A stretch of 64,000 nt of DNA from Rhodoferax sp. (GCF_025354435.1 NZ_JANXMU010000016.1:1-64000), one strand, 5' to 3'; positions 47,062-56,549 are shown, numbered from the stretch's first letter. A program made the numbers and translations. Notes: a model not told the origin generated them from the sequence alone.

Positions 47062-47820
47062 TTACTGGATGAAAGCGCTGTAGCCGGTTTTCAGAATCAG
47101 CGCGCTCACCACCACAATGAAGACGATGCGCACGAACCCCGTGCCGTGCTTCAGCGCCATGCGTGAACCCAGCACGCTGCCCAGCACGTTGGCGATGGCC
47201 ATGGGCAGCACAAAGTGCCACCAGATGTGGCCGGTGGAGACAAACAAGATCAGTGCCGCCAGGTTGGTAGCGGTGTTGAGCAGCTTGGCCGAGGCCGAGG
47301 CGTGCAAAAAGTCGTAGCCCAGCCAGCGCACCATCAAAAACACAAAGAAGCTGCCCGTGCCGGGGCCAAAAAAGCCGTCATAAAAGCCGATGGTCAGGCC
47401 AATCGCGCTGGCGATCAGCGCCTCTTGCGTGCCGCTGAAGCGCGGCGCGTGCACGGCACCCAGCTCTTTTTTTGCCAGGGTGTAGACCAGCACCGCCAGC
47501 AGAATCACCGGCAGCAGCTTGCGCAAAAAGTCGCTGGGCACCACCGTCACCAGCCAGGCCCCGAACATCGCCCCGGCAAAGCCTGCGGCGGCGGCCGGTA
47601 GCAGGCTTTGCCAGCGCAACTGCACCCGGCGGCTGTACTGCCAGGTGGCAAAGCCCGTGCCCCAGATGGAGGCCCCTTTGTTGACCCCGAACAGCGTGGC
47701 CGGGTGGGCGTTAGGAAAGGTGGCAAACAACGCTGGCACCAAAATCAAACCGCCGCCGCCCACAATCGCATCGACAAAACCAGCCAGCAGCGAGGCCAGC
47801 GAGACAAAAATAAGTTCCAT
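47062..47820 (-). CDS. TauE/SafE family permease
   Basis: A 252-residue inner-membrane protein with about seven to eight helices. The family repeat appears twice: ASLLAGFVDAIVGGGGLILVPAL at the N-terminus and AIGLTIGFYDGFFGPGTGSFFVFLMVRWLGYDFLHASASAKLLN in the middle. TauE/SafE proteins export or take up sulfite, sulfoacetate or related anions; no sulfonate gene is adjacent, so the substrate is open. Confidence 0.9.
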   Translation of the reverse strand: MELIFVSLASLLAGFVDAIVGGGGLILVPALFATFPNAHPATLFGVNKGASIWGTGFATWQYSRRVQLRWQSLLPAAAAGFAGAMFGAWLVTVVPSDFLRKLLPVILLAVLVYTLAKKELGAVHAPRFSGTQEALIASAIGLTIGFYDGFFGPGTGSFFVFLMVRWLGYDFLHASASAKLLNTATNLAALILFVSTGHIWWHFVLPMAIANVLGSVLGSRMALKHGTGFVRIVFIVVVSALILKTGYSAFIQ

Positions 47821-47940
47821 GCGAAGATTGTCCCATCCAAAGCGCTATGGGTTTAGGAGCTGTCACCGAAGGCAGCATATGCGCCAGCGGCCTAAAAAGC
47901 ATAAACCCAAGGCAACGACACCCCTTCCAGAGATACCGTG

Positions 47941-48015
47941 GAACCGGCTTTGCCGGACCACTGGTGCCGCTCCCTGCAAGGGGGGTGGCGTAGCGAAGCG
48001 CAGCCTGGGGGTGAG
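47941..48015. repeat. GGCTTTGCC / CTGCAAGGGGGGTGGCG repeat, copy B
   Basis: Same three blocks as 18904-18984 (AACCGGCTTTGCCGG, CCCTGCAAGGGGGGTGGCG, AGCCTGGGGGTG) with shorter spacers; the first block is itself a hairpin (CCGGC TTT GCCGG). Confidence 0.65.
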
Positions 48016-48026
48016 CCACAAAAAGA

Positions 48027-48054
48027 AAAAGCGCCGGGGTGAAGCGGCGCTTTT
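48027..48054. terminator. rho-independent terminator-like hairpin
   Basis: AAAAGCGCCG and CGGCGCTTTT are a perfect 10-bp inverted repeat with an 8-base loop. The T-run follows on either strand; it probably ends minus-strand transcripts from the 48222-48650 gene. Confidence 0.7.
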
Positions 48055-48221
48055 CAAAAACATCTCGTAGCGGATGTCTAAATAAATTTGTTGATCATTC
48101 TGCTGTGTGTCTCCCCGGACCCTCGCTGGGAGAAGCGCTGGGCCCCTCTGCAAGTTGAGGAGACTGTATACGGATGTGTCACCAAAAGTATTAGGACTTA
48201 CCCTTTCTGGTGCGCGTTGTG

Positions 48222-48650
48222 TCAGTGGGCTACTTGGCGGTGCGCCAGCATTTGCTCTTCGGCCATGAAGTCGCTGTAGGTGAAGTCGGCGTGGCCGATG
48301 TCGACCTCGTCGTGTTCGTCCTTCAGGGACTGGGTCAGCAGTTTGCGCAGCACCATCAGGCTGCCGGGGTCGAGGGCTTTTTCGGTCTCGGCCAGGGCGT
48401 TCTGCAGATCGACGCTGCCCATGTGGGCCTTGTGCGGGTTCAGGGTTTCGATGCCACGCGTGAGGCGCTGGGCCAGTTGCCGGGTGGCGATGAAGCGGCT
48501 GGCGGCAAATGCGGGGTGCACCCGGCTCAGCACCAGTTGCAGGCCGCCGAGCAAAATCTGCAGCTCCAGCAGCTTGGGGTTGTCGGTCACCCGGGGCAGC
48601 ATCAGCTCGGCATTCCAGGGCGATTCTTGGCGCAGGTCGGGTGTATTCAT
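48222..48650 (-). CDS. hypothetical protein
   Basis: A 142-residue soluble, mostly helical and charged protein that I do not recognise. It has no signal peptide or membrane segment. Leu-rich amphipathic stretches (LLELQILLGGLQLVLSRV, LRKLLTQSLKDEHDEVD) and a His/acid-rich C-terminus are the only features. Coding looks real from the frame length, normal codon use and clean spacing between neighbours. Confidence 0.65.
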   Translation of the reverse strand: MNTPDLRQESPWNAELMLPRVTDNPKLLELQILLGGLQLVLSRVHPAFAASRFIATRQLAQRLTRGIETLNPHKAHMGSVDLQNALAETEKALDPGSLMVLRKLLTQSLKDEHDEVDIGHADFTYSDFMAEEQMLAHRQVAH

Positions 48651-48726
48651 AGCGCCAAAGTTTATAGATTGCTATGGTTTTGAATCACCGCAAAGCGGCA
48701 TAAACGCCCGGCAATTGCGGGCTTCG

Positions 48727-49080
48727 CTAGGCCGCCCGGAGTTCCTTGGGATGTTCGAGCCGGCGCACCACTTCCTTGACCACGGCCAGCATCACCGCAC
48801 GGTCGGGGTGGGGGTGGTCGGCAAAGTGCTGGGTGGTGCTGCCCGCCTGCACCCAGGCACCGGCAGCGTCCGTCCCAAAGTGCAGCGCGATGCGGTGGGC
48901 CGTCAGCAGCGGGCCGCAGGCGCTCCAGCTGCGGCTCCACTGCGGCAGCTTGGTGCGCCCCTCCCACAGCGTGCCCGCGGTTTCATAGCATTCCTCGATC
49001 TGGTGGTGGCCCAGCAGATGGGCCAGTTGCCGCTCTTTGGCAACGCAACTGCGAAAGTACTCTTCGTCGGTCATGCGCAT
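48727..49080 (-). CDS. hypothetical protein, possibly DUF2591/NinX-like
   Basis: A 117-residue soluble protein. The stretch WSRSWSACGPLLTAHRIAL followed by a C-terminal amphipathic helix resembles the phage NinX/DUF2591 pattern, but the match is by eye and weak. It lies 35 bases upstream (in reading sense, after) of the patatin gene on the same strand, so co-transcription is likely. Confidence 0.55.
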   Translation of the reverse strand: MRMTDEEYFRSCVAKERQLAHLLGHHQIEECYETAGTLWEGRTKLPQWSRSWSACGPLLTAHRIALHFGTDAAGAWVQAGSTTQHFADHPHPDRAVMLAVVKEVVRRLEHPKELRAA

Positions 49081-49115
49081 GGTGGGCTCCTGGTCGTGGT
49101 GAAAACACTATAGGC

Positions 49116-50972
49116 CTACGGACTGGGAATGTCAGGCGGGGCATCCAGTACCTGCAAGGCATGTGCATAGCCGCGCTGCACGATGTTTTCCAGCCGCCGC
49201 CACTGCAGCATGCCGACCCGGTGCAGGGGCGGGTTGAAGTACAGGTCGCACTGCTGCTGGGCACTGTGCTGGCGCGACATGCTGTAGAGAATGGTCACCG
49301 TCTGCAGGTAGCTGGGCAGCGACGGCAGGCGGTAGCGGCGCTGGGCCAGCGGGCGCAGGCGGTCGCGCAGCAAGGCCCAGCTGCCCGGCATGTCGTCAAA
49401 GTCCACCCGCACCGGGGTGCGCACATTCAGGTCCACACCGATGACCCGGCCCACGCCGCGCATGCTGCGCACCACGTCCACCGGGAAGTTGTTGAAGCTG
49501 CCGCCGTCGCACAGCAGGTCGCCGCCGTGCGCCACCGGGGGCAGCGCGCCGGGGATAGAGGTACTGGCCAGCAGCGCGTGGGCCAGGTTGCCGTGCTGCA
49601 GGCGCTGTTCGCTGGCGGTAGAGAAATTGGTGGCCACGCAGAAGAAATTTTTCCACAAATCTTCGATGTCGGCATCAAAGCCCACCAGTTCTTCCACCGC
49701 GGTGCGCAGGATGCGTTTCAGGCGCAGGCCCTTGATCAGCGACAGCACCGGAAACAGGTTGAAGTCGCCGGTGGGGTTGGTGGCAAAGGCGCGGCGGGCG
49801 TTGGCCATCACCGTGTCCAGCGGCTGGTCCGACGCGGCATACGTTGCCATCACCGCGCCGATGCTGGTGCCGCCCACCCAGTCCACCTCGATGCCGCGCT
49901 CGTGCAGGGCGCGCAGCACGCCCAGGTGCGCCAGGCCGCGTGCGCCGCCACCCGCCAACACCAGGCCCACGGCGGTGCGGCTCTGGATGCGGGCCAGCCG
50001 GGCCATGTCGCGGGACAAATCGGGGCGGATGTGGATGTGCCCGGCCACGGGGCGGCGCGCCAGCCAGAGCGCGGTGCCGCGCGGCGAGGGCTGGTCGGCA
50101 GGGTGCAGCAGCACCAGGATGTCGGCAATCACTGTCAGCGGCGGGCGGTTACTTAAAAATTGCACCTCGCTAGGGTGCAGCACCGGCGGCTGGGTGGCGT
50201 CGGCCAGCAGCAGCAGCTCGTCGCAGTGGCGGCAGCAGCGCTGCGTCCAGGGTGTGGGCGTGGCATCGGCCAGCAGCAGCACAAAGTCGTGCTCGGCCTC
50301 GATCTGGTCCAGCAGCATGGCGATGCGGCGCTGGGTTTCCTTGTCGGTGTTGTCGCTGGGGCCCAGGCCCAGTTGCTCCAGCCGCTGGTCGATGTCGTGG
50401 CGGCTGACCACGCACACCCGGCCCAGGGGCTTGAGCTGGGTGGCCAGCCGGGCGGCAAAGTCGGGCAGGTCGATGCCGGTGGTGATGGGCAGCAGGCCCA
50501 TGGTGACCAGTTTGTCGGCGGGGGTAGCCTGTTTGCGGTCTTTGAGCTTGTGGATGATTTGCGTGGTGAAGGCCATTGACACCTGGGTGCTGCAGGCCAG
50601 CAGGCGCTGGAAGGCCGGGCGGTCCAGCCGGGCCAACACTGCATCGCGCACGGCCACCACGGTGGCGGCGCGTGGCTCGCCGGTGTACAGGCTCATTTCA
50701 CCCACCACCTGGCCGCGCACGATGTCGCCCACCCGTTGCGGGCCACCGCCCTCGGCCTGCACAAAGGCGCGGAGTCGGCCGCTGACCACCAGGTACATCG
50801 CGTCGCCTGCCTCGCCCTGGGTCAGCAGGGTGTCACCGCCGCTGATCTCCAGCCATTTCAGGCTGTGCCGCAGCAGTTCCATGGCCGCGGGCTCCAGCGC
50901 GCCAAAGAAGGCTTGGAGGTGGCGCACCAGCAGGGCATCTTGGGATTTCTGGCGGGAGTGGAAGCTTGGCAT
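49116..50972 (-). CDS. cyclic-nucleotide-binding domain / patatin-like phospholipase (NTE/RssA type)
   Basis: A 618-residue protein. The N-terminal cNMP-binding domain (about 20-150) has the phosphate cassette region GEMSLYTGEPRAATVVA. A middle NTE-like region (about 165-320) follows. The patatin domain (about 330-520) has the oxyanion GGGARG, the nucleophile GTSIG and the DGG catalytic Asp (LCDGGSFNNFPVD). This is the bacterial form of neuropathy-target-esterase-like lysophospholipases. ATG 50972 is used because the open frame further upstream overlaps the MATE gene; the start lies at the edge of a dispersed repeat and has no clear Shine-Dalgarno. Confidence 0.88.
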   Translation of the reverse strand: MPSFHSRQKSQDALLVRHLQAFFGALEPAAMELLRHSLKWLEISGGDTLLTQGEAGDAMYLVVSGRLRAFVQAEGGGPQRVGDIVRGQVVGEMSLYTGEPRAATVVAVRDAVLARLDRPAFQRLLACSTQVSMAFTTQIIHKLKDRKQATPADKLVTMGLLPITTGIDLPDFAARLATQLKPLGRVCVVSRHDIDQRLEQLGLGPSDNTDKETQRRIAMLLDQIEAEHDFVLLLADATPTPWTQRCCRHCDELLLLADATQPPVLHPSEVQFLSNRPPLTVIADILVLLHPADQPSPRGTALWLARRPVAGHIHIRPDLSRDMARLARIQSRTAVGLVLAGGGARGLAHLGVLRALHERGIEVDWVGGTSIGAVMATYAASDQPLDTVMANARRAFATNPTGDFNLFPVLSLIKGLRLKRILRTAVEELVGFDADIEDLWKNFFCVATNFSTASEQRLQHGNLAHALLASTSIPGALPPVAHGGDLLCDGGSFNNFPVDVVRSMRGVGRVIGVDLNVRTPVRVDFDDMPGSWALLRDRLRPLAQRRYRLPSLPSYLQTVTILYSMSRQHSAQQQCDLYFNPPLHRVGMLQWRRLENIVQRGYAHALQVLDAPPDIPSP

Positions 50973-51044
50973 GGCTATATTTTTTAAATGAAATCGGCAC
51001 TTTGCGTAGATTGCACTAGCGCAAGTAGCTATTGTTTTAATAGT
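50973..51044. repeat. dispersed intergenic repeat, copy 7
   Basis: GCTATATTTTTTAAAT at the left and CACTAGCGCAAGTAGCTATT followed by GTTTTAATAG at the right. It fills the gap between the divergent patatin and MATE genes, so here it sits in a promoter region rather than at gene ends. Confidence 0.65.
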
Positions 51045-51069
51045 GACAGGGCTTGTACTATCAGCCCCC

Positions 51070-52413
51070 ATGACTTCCCCTGCTTCCCCCTCGGCTTCGC
51101 CACGTTTTGTTACAGGCCCATTGTTCCGGCATGTGGCGGTGATGTCCACCACCTCGGCCATCGGCTTGGTGGCGGTGTTCATCGTGGATCTGATCAACCT
51201 GTTCTACATCTCCCAGCTGGGCCAGCAGTCGATTGCGGCGGCGGTGGGGTTTGCGGGGGTGGTGGGCTTCTTCCATGCCTCGCTGTGCATCGGGTTGACC
51301 ATCGGCATCACCGCGGTGGTAGCGCGCACGGTGGGTGCGGGCCGTGCGGTGGATGCCAAGCGCCTGGCCACCTCCAGCCTGCTGCTGATGGTGCTGCTGG
51401 CTGCACTGATCGGCAGCGGCACTGCGCCGTTTTTGCGCCCGCTGCTAGAGGCCCTGGGCGCCACCGGCGAGACCGAGCGCCTGGCCGTGCGCTACCTCAG
51501 CGTCACCGTGCATTCGCTGCCGCTGCTGGGCATCGGCATGGCTTGCTCGGCGCTGATGCGCTCGGTGGGCGACGCGCGCGGAGCCATGGCAGTGACGCTG
51601 GGGGCCGCGGTGGTAACCGCCGTGCTGGACCCGATTTTGATTTTCGGCCTGCACATGGGGCTGGACGGCGCGGCGGCCACGTCGGTGGTGTCGCGCAGCA
51701 TTCTGGCGGCGGTGGGCCTGCGCGGCGTGCTGCGCCATGGTCTGCTGGGGCGCTGGGACCGGGCCGCCCTAGGCAGCGATGCCAAGCTGCTGGCGGGCGT
51801 GGCCGGCCCGGCGGTGTTGACCAACCTGGCCACCCCCATCAGCGCCGCGTTTGTGACCCATTCCATCGCCCAGTTTGGCGCGTCCGCCGTGGCCGGGCAG
51901 GCCATCATCGACCGCGTGACCCCGGTGGCGTTCGGGCTGATTTACGCGTTGAGCGGCGCGGTCGGCCCCATCCTGGCGCAAAACCTGGGTGCGGGCCATT
52001 TCGACCGGGTGCGCCAGGGCCTGCGTGACAGCCTGCTGTTCATGGTGATCGCCGTGGGCACCGCCTGGCTGCTGCTGGCGCTGGGGCAGAACGCGCTGGT
52101 CTGGGCCTTCAGCGCGCACGGCGACGCGGCGCACCTGATCCACATGTTCTGCTCCTGGCTGGCGGCCAGCTTCTTTTTTGCCGGGGCGCTGTTTGTGGCC
52201 AATGCCGCCTTCAACAACCTGGGCAAGCCGCTGTGGTCCACCGGCTTCAACTGGGCCCGCGCCACCCTGGGCACCATCCCGTTCGCCTGGTGGGGAGCGC
52301 AGTTTGGCCCGGTGGGCGTGCTGGCCGGGGCGGCCATCGGCACGGCGATTTTTGGCACGCTGGCGATGGTGGTGGCGTTCCGGCTGGTGGGGCGGATGGG
52401 GCCGCGCGCCTAG
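51070..52413 (+). CDS. MATE family efflux transporter
   Basis: A 447-residue, 12-helix multidrug and toxin extrusion protein, probably Na+- or H+-coupled. LFRHVAVMSTTSAIGLVAVFIVDLINLFYISQLG at the start, a second repeat beginning near 235 (GVAGPAVLTNLATPISAAFV) and FFFAGALFVANAAFNNLGKPLWSTG are typical. ATG 51070 is the likely start. Its stop overlaps that of the lipocalin gene on the other strand by 4 bases. Confidence 0.9.
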   Translation: MTSPASPSASPRFVTGPLFRHVAVMSTTSAIGLVAVFIVDLINLFYISQLGQQSIAAAVGFAGVVGFFHASLCIGLTIGITAVVARTVGAGRAVDAKRLATSSLLLMVLLAALIGSGTAPFLRPLLEALGATGETERLAVRYLSVTVHSLPLLGIGMACSALMRSVGDARGAMAVTLGAAVVTAVLDPILIFGLHMGLDGAAATSVVSRSILAAVGLRGVLRHGLLGRWDRAALGSDAKLLAGVAGPAVLTNLATPISAAFVTHSIAQFGASAVAGQAIIDRVTPVAFGLIYALSGAVGPILAQNLGAGHFDRVRQGLRDSLLFMVIAVGTAWLLLALGQNALVWAFSAHGDAAHLIHMFCSWLAASFFFAGALFVANAAFNNLGKPLWSTGFNWARATLGTIPFAWWGAQFGPVGVLAGAAIGTAIFGTLAMVVAFRLVGRMGPRA

Positions 52414-52958
52414 CTGTCGCTACGGCTCTGATCGACCCACACCAGCTGGTCCACCGCCAGCCCTAGCTGCTGCGCCTTGGCCAGCAACTGGGCGCGGATC
52501 TCGGCAGGCAACTGCTTGTCGCGCGCCAGAATCCACACGTAGCTGCGGTCGGCCCCCACCACCATCGCCCAGCGGTAGGCCGGGTCCAGCGCCACCACGT
52601 GGTAGCCACCGTAAAACGGGCCGAAGAACGACACCTTGAGGGATGCGGTACGCGGGTCGCCGGTGAACTTGGCTATGCCCTCGGCTTCTTTCCAGGTGTT
52701 CTTCTCGCGGCTGAAGCCCCGGTTGATAACCTGCACGCTGCCGTCCGGCTGCAGCGTGTAGCGGGCGCTCACATTGTCCAGCCCACGTTCAAACGAATGG
52801 TCCAGCCGGGCAATCTCAAACCACTTACCCGCATAGCGCGTGGCATCGAAGGGCGTCACCGCCGTGATGCCCTCGGGCAGCGAGGTGGAGCAGCCGCCCA
52901 GGGCGAGCAGCAGAGCGCACAGGCTGGCGCGACGGATGTGGGAGACGGCGTGGGTCAT
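52410..52958 (-). CDS. blc: outer-membrane lipocalin
   Basis: A 182-residue lipoprotein (signal ending LLLALGGC, acylated Cys about 23). Lipocalin motifs: TRYAGKWFEIARLDHSFERG (GxW), YTLQPDGSVQVINRGF and VVGADRSYVWILARD. Blc binds lysophospholipids or fatty acids at the outer membrane. Length and order are normal. Confidence 0.93.
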   Translation of the reverse strand: MTHAVSHIRRASLCALLLALGGCSTSLPEGITAVTPFDATRYAGKWFEIARLDHSFERGLDNVSARYTLQPDGSVQVINRGFSREKNTWKEAEGIAKFTGDPRTASLKVSFFGPFYGGYHVVALDPAYRWAMVVGADRSYVWILARDKQLPAEIRAQLLAKAQQLGLAVDQLVWVDQSRSDS

Positions 52959-53183
52959 GGTGTGGTCAGGCAGTACTTAGTGCCCAAGAGTACAACTTTT
53001 GGCCAGCACGACAGCGGGTTGCTGTTATGGCTCATAGAAAGATAGAAGTAGCTCACCATAAGTTCGCTATCTAGAAATACTTCCTCACAAATAGACCGTA
53101 AAAATCTATTTCAAGAAACATTCAGTTTCTCTGTAAATTCAATTTGGGTCCTACGTCACAAATTTTCTGACGGCGTGTAGAAG
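52959..53183. other. AT-rich intergenic region upstream of the HlyD-like gene
   Basis: 225 bases between divergent genes, AT-rich from 53040 on. AGAAAC (53114) and GTTTCT (53125) form a small inverted repeat. Likely promoter region for the export cassette; no gene seen. Confidence 0.4.
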
Positions 53184-54575
53184 ATGATTCCATCTGAACA
53201 CGCGGGCCATTTTGCAGCCAGCGGTTGGTTGGGAGTCCTGCTTTTGCCGCTATTTCGCCCCGAGGTCCAGCAAGCCCAGTCCGCCCAATGGCTGGGCGTG
53301 GTGCGTATCAGCCACCCCATCCGCTACACGGTGGTGGCGGGTGTGGCGCTGGTTCTGGGCGGGCTGCTGGTGGCCTTTGCTGCATGGGGTAGCGTGACCC
53401 GCAAAGTACGGGTGACGGGCGTGCTGGTGCCCACGGGCGGCAGCTTGAACATCAGTGCGCCCCAGAGCGGCGTGATCGCCGAACGCCGGGTGGCCGAGGG
53501 CCAAACCATTGCCGCCGGAGCCGTGCTGCTAGTGCTCAATACCGAGCGGCAAAGCGTGCAAGGCTCCGGTGTGGGCAACACCAGTGCCCAGGTGGCCGAG
53601 CAAATTACCGCCCGCCAGCACAGCCTGGACCAGGAGCGCAGCCTGCGCCAGCTACTGGCCCAGCAGCGCAGCCAGGTGCTCACCGACCTCATCCGCACAC
53701 TGGATGCCCAGTTGCGCCAGGCCGCCAACGAAATCATCCTGCTGGAACGCCGTGTCGCCCTCAGCCAGACCAGTGTGCAGCGCTACCAGCAGTTGGCCGC
53801 AGAGGGCTTTATGTCCGACATCCAGGTGCAAGGCAAGCTGGAGGACCAGCTTGATGCCCGTGGCCGTTTGCAGTCGCTGGAGCGCACCCGTTTGGCCTTG
53901 CAGCAAGACCGCCAAACCCTGGCCGGTGAGCAGCAAACCCTGAAAGCCCAGCTGGATACCGACGAGGCGCAGCTGGCCCGCAGCCAGTCCAGTCTGCGCC
54001 AGGAAGCCAGCGAAAACGCCGCCCGCCAAACCGCCGTACTGACCGCCCCCAGTGCGCCTGGTACCCGCTACCGCGTAACCGCCCTGAACCTGCAACCCGG
54101 CCAAGCTGTGCAAGCAGGTCAAACCGTGGCAACCCTGGTGCCCGAGCAAATAAGTGCTGACACGCCCAGCGTGGAAGCCCAGCTCTACGCCCCTAGCCGC
54201 ACCGCCGGTTTTGTGCAGGCAGGCCAGTCGGTCTACCTGCGCTACGCCGCCTACCCCTACCAAAAGTTTGGCCTGCACACCGGGCGCATCACCTCGGTAT
54301 CCGCCACCCCGTTTGCCGCCAACGAGTTGCCGCCCAACCTGTCCCAGCAACTCATGGCCCAGGCGGGCAGCACCGAGGCGCTGCACCGCATCCGGGTGCA
54401 ACTAGATGAACAAACCATCCAAAGCCATGGAAAGGTCGTGGTTTTAAAGGCTGGCTTGACCTTAGACGGTGACGTGCTGCAAGAACGGCGAAAAGTATGG
54501 GAGTGGGTACTGGAGCCGTTATTGACAACGCGAACACAACTCAGCTTACTGAATACGCCGCCAAAACAGCCTTGA
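53184..54575 (+). CDS. HlyD-family membrane fusion protein of a peptide exporter
   Basis: The periplasmic adaptor of a type I peptide secretion system. The 463-residue product has a short cytoplasmic N-terminus with LPLFRPEVQQAQSAQWLG, one helix (about 48-68), a lipoyl-like half (GGSLNISAPQSGVIAERRVAEGQTI), a long coiled-coil hairpin (about 135-275) and the returning barrel domain. The RPEV and IRVQLDEQTIQ patterns match adaptors that pair with C39-peptidase ABC exporters (CvaA type). GC-rich like the core genome, in contrast to the 3.5 kb that follows. It is intact. Confidence 0.9.
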   Translation: MIPSEHAGHFAASGWLGVLLLPLFRPEVQQAQSAQWLGVVRISHPIRYTVVAGVALVLGGLLVAFAAWGSVTRKVRVTGVLVPTGGSLNISAPQSGVIAERRVAEGQTIAAGAVLLVLNTERQSVQGSGVGNTSAQVAEQITARQHSLDQERSLRQLLAQQRSQVLTDLIRTLDAQLRQAANEIILLERRVALSQTSVQRYQQLAAEGFMSDIQVQGKLEDQLDARGRLQSLERTRLALQQDRQTLAGEQQTLKAQLDTDEAQLARSQSSLRQEASENAARQTAVLTAPSAPGTRYRVTALNLQPGQAVQAGQTVATLVPEQISADTPSVEAQLYAPSRTAGFVQAGQSVYLRYAAYPYQKFGLHTGRITSVSATPFAANELPPNLSQQLMAQAGSTEALHRIRVQLDEQTIQSHGKVVVLKAGLTLDGDVLQERRKVWEWVLEPLLTTRTQLSLLNTPPKQP

Positions 54576-54640
54576 TGAATGGCCGACAACTGTAAATATT
54601 AGAAATATAAAAACCCTGTTAAATGAGATTTAATATTTAA

Positions 54641-55864
54641 ATGGACAAAATATTGTTTGTATGGGAGCTTGGTGATAATTTTGGACATCTTTCTAGGAAT
54701 ATACCAATAGCTAAAGCTTTGAGGAGTGTTGGATATGATATCAATTTTGTTTGTAGAAATTTGCGTATTTCTGCGCAATTACTTCAAAAAAATTTATTTG
54801 GTTATTTTCAAGCTCCATTATCTTTATATTTTAATAATCCGAATCTTCCGGAGACGGCAAGTTATGGAGAGATGCTATTTAGATTGGGGTACGCAGATGT
54901 TGGAAATTTACTTGGAGTACTCGAAGGCTGGATAAATTTACCCTACGTGCTAAATCCAAAAGTAATTATTCTTGATTATGCGCCGATTGCGTTGTTGGCT
55001 GCCCGTATTACAAAAATACCGGTTGTTGCCATTGGAGCCGGATTTGAAATGCCTCCTTTTGTCACACCATCTCCGTGGAGAATTACCGACCAAAATGTAG
55101 ATGAAGATCGCATATTTAAAGCAGAATCTTGTGTATTGAATACATTTAATTCAATTTTATCTATGATCAAGCAGGAACCATTAAATTGCTTGGCCGACCT
55201 TTATAAGAATATCCCTATTGCTCTTACAACATTTTCGGAATTAGAGCATTACTCCGCAATTGGATTTCCCCGGGATGAATTGCCACATATCGGTCATATT
55301 GAATTTGATATATCTGGATCAAAATTTTTCGACTGGCCTGTCAATATACAAAATTTTCCAAACACTCGGCCAAAAATATTTGTTTATCTCAGAAATTTTG
55401 TAAAAGGAATTAACAATATTTTAATTGCCTTGTCTGAATTAAATGCAGATATTTTGTGTTTTATTCCTAATATTACAGATGAACAAAATGAAATGAAAAA
55501 CGATAGATTCTTTATTTCCAATGAAAGTCAAGTGCTTTCAGCATTGCTTCCAAATTTGGATTTGGTCGTAAATTACGCTGGTGCCGGAACAGTTGCGAAT
55601 ACTTTGCTTGCGGGAGTTCCAATGTTGTTGGTTCCTCATTACAGTGAACAAAAATCAACTGCGAGCCAAGTGAGCAAGATGGGGGCAGGTATTTGGTTAG
55701 ATGAATCAAGTACTAGAGCTGATTTTATTAAAAATTTAAATTCAGTACTTGAGGATATTTCTTATCAAAATAATGCGCGAAAATTTCAACGGAAATATTG
55801 TGATTTTTCTCAAGAGAAGGCAGTGAATTTTGTTGTGAAAATGATTTCAGAAGTATCTAAATAA
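54641..55864 (+). CDS. GT1-like glycosyltransferase
   Basis: A 407-residue cytoplasmic enzyme of the UDP-glycosyltransferase/MurG-like GT-B fold. DNFGHLSRNIPIAKALRSVGYDI is the N-terminal acceptor-domain start, and NYAGAGTVANTLLAGVPMLLVPHYSEQ (about 310-336) is the classic nucleotide-sugar site. Very AT-rich (hand count 23% G+C in the line from 55381). In this setting it may glycosylate the cassette's peptide, but a small-molecule acceptor is equally possible. It is intact, with no clear Shine-Dalgarno. Confidence 0.82.
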   Translation: MDKILFVWELGDNFGHLSRNIPIAKALRSVGYDINFVCRNLRISAQLLQKNLFGYFQAPLSLYFNNPNLPETASYGEMLFRLGYADVGNLLGVLEGWINLPYVLNPKVIILDYAPIALLAARITKIPVVAIGAGFEMPPFVTPSPWRITDQNVDEDRIFKAESCVLNTFNSILSMIKQEPLNCLADLYKNIPIALTTFSELEHYSAIGFPRDELPHIGHIEFDISGSKFFDWPVNIQNFPNTRPKIFVYLRNFVKGINNILIALSELNADILCFIPNITDEQNEMKNDRFFISNESQVLSALLPNLDLVVNYAGAGTVANTLLAGVPMLLVPHYSEQKSTASQVSKMGAGIWLDESSTRADFIKNLNSVLEDISYQNNARKFQRKYCDFSQEKAVNFVVKMISEVSK

Positions 55865-55875
55865 AATTAAATTAT

Positions 55876-56549
55876 ATGAATACAGAAAATAATATTCGAC
55901 CAACTGATTGTATTCATATGAACAATCTTTCGGAAATTGTTGGAGGACATGCATTTGCAGTATTTGATTTAAAAATTTTAAGTCATGTAACAAAAGAGTT
56001 GGAAAAAATATTTATTGAATTAGAAAAAAATTGCCGGAAATATATGGCTTACCAGACAAAAATTCTCCGTACAAAGGACTCACTTGGTATTTTCAGTTTG
56101 TCAATATTATAATTTTTCCATATCCAGAGTTTCGCTTGTTAAGATCACACATACTACATTGCGTAAACATGTATTGCAAAGAATTTAATATAAGTAAATC
56201 TCTTGGTTTTTTTAAAACATGGGGTAATATTTATAGAAAAGGAAGTGGAATTCTTCCGCATAATCACAAGAATGGTATTGTTTCGGGTGTTCTATATATT
56301 TCTGGCCCATTTTTAAAGGAAACCGGGGACACAAGCTACCTTTTTCCTAAAAATAGAAACCAATCAATACAGGTTACTCGTCCTTTTGTTAGTGGTAATT
56401 TAGTGCTTCATTCATCGAAGATTTTTCATTATATGCCACCATATGAAGCTGAAGCGAATAGAATTTCTTTAGCAATTGACTTTTCAGAAAATGAAATAAA
56501 TTCACTTTACCTACCATTTTTAAAATTATGCGAAGAAAATATCACTTGA
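55876..56549 (+). pseudogene. 2OG-Fe(II) oxygenase-like protein, frameshifted at an A7 run
   Basis: Two frames must be joined: 55876-56030 (MNTENNIRPTDCIHMNNLSE...) and 56031-56549. Adding one A to the A7 run at 56024-56030 gives one 224-residue protein (IELEKKLPEIYGLPDKNS at the join). The second part has ILPHNHKNGIVSGVLYISG and LHSSKIFHYMPPYEAEANRISLAI, matching the HxH ... H ... R pattern of the PF13759 putative 2OG-Fe(II) oxygenases, which can hydroxylate small molecules or peptides. As written only a truncated 78-residue product would be made from the first ATG. The gene is as AT-rich as its neighbours. Confidence 0.72.

Larger units (their letters stand above)
47821..48221. other. 400-bp intergenic region holding a repeat and a terminator
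   Basis: No coding frame here looks real. It contains copy B of the GGCTTTGCC/GGGGGGTGGCG repeat (47941-48015) and a strong hairpin at 48027-48054. The rest, including the run from 48060 to 48221, is unremarkable; the start side of the TauE-type gene (promoter) must lie in the first ~100 bases. Confidence 0.6.
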
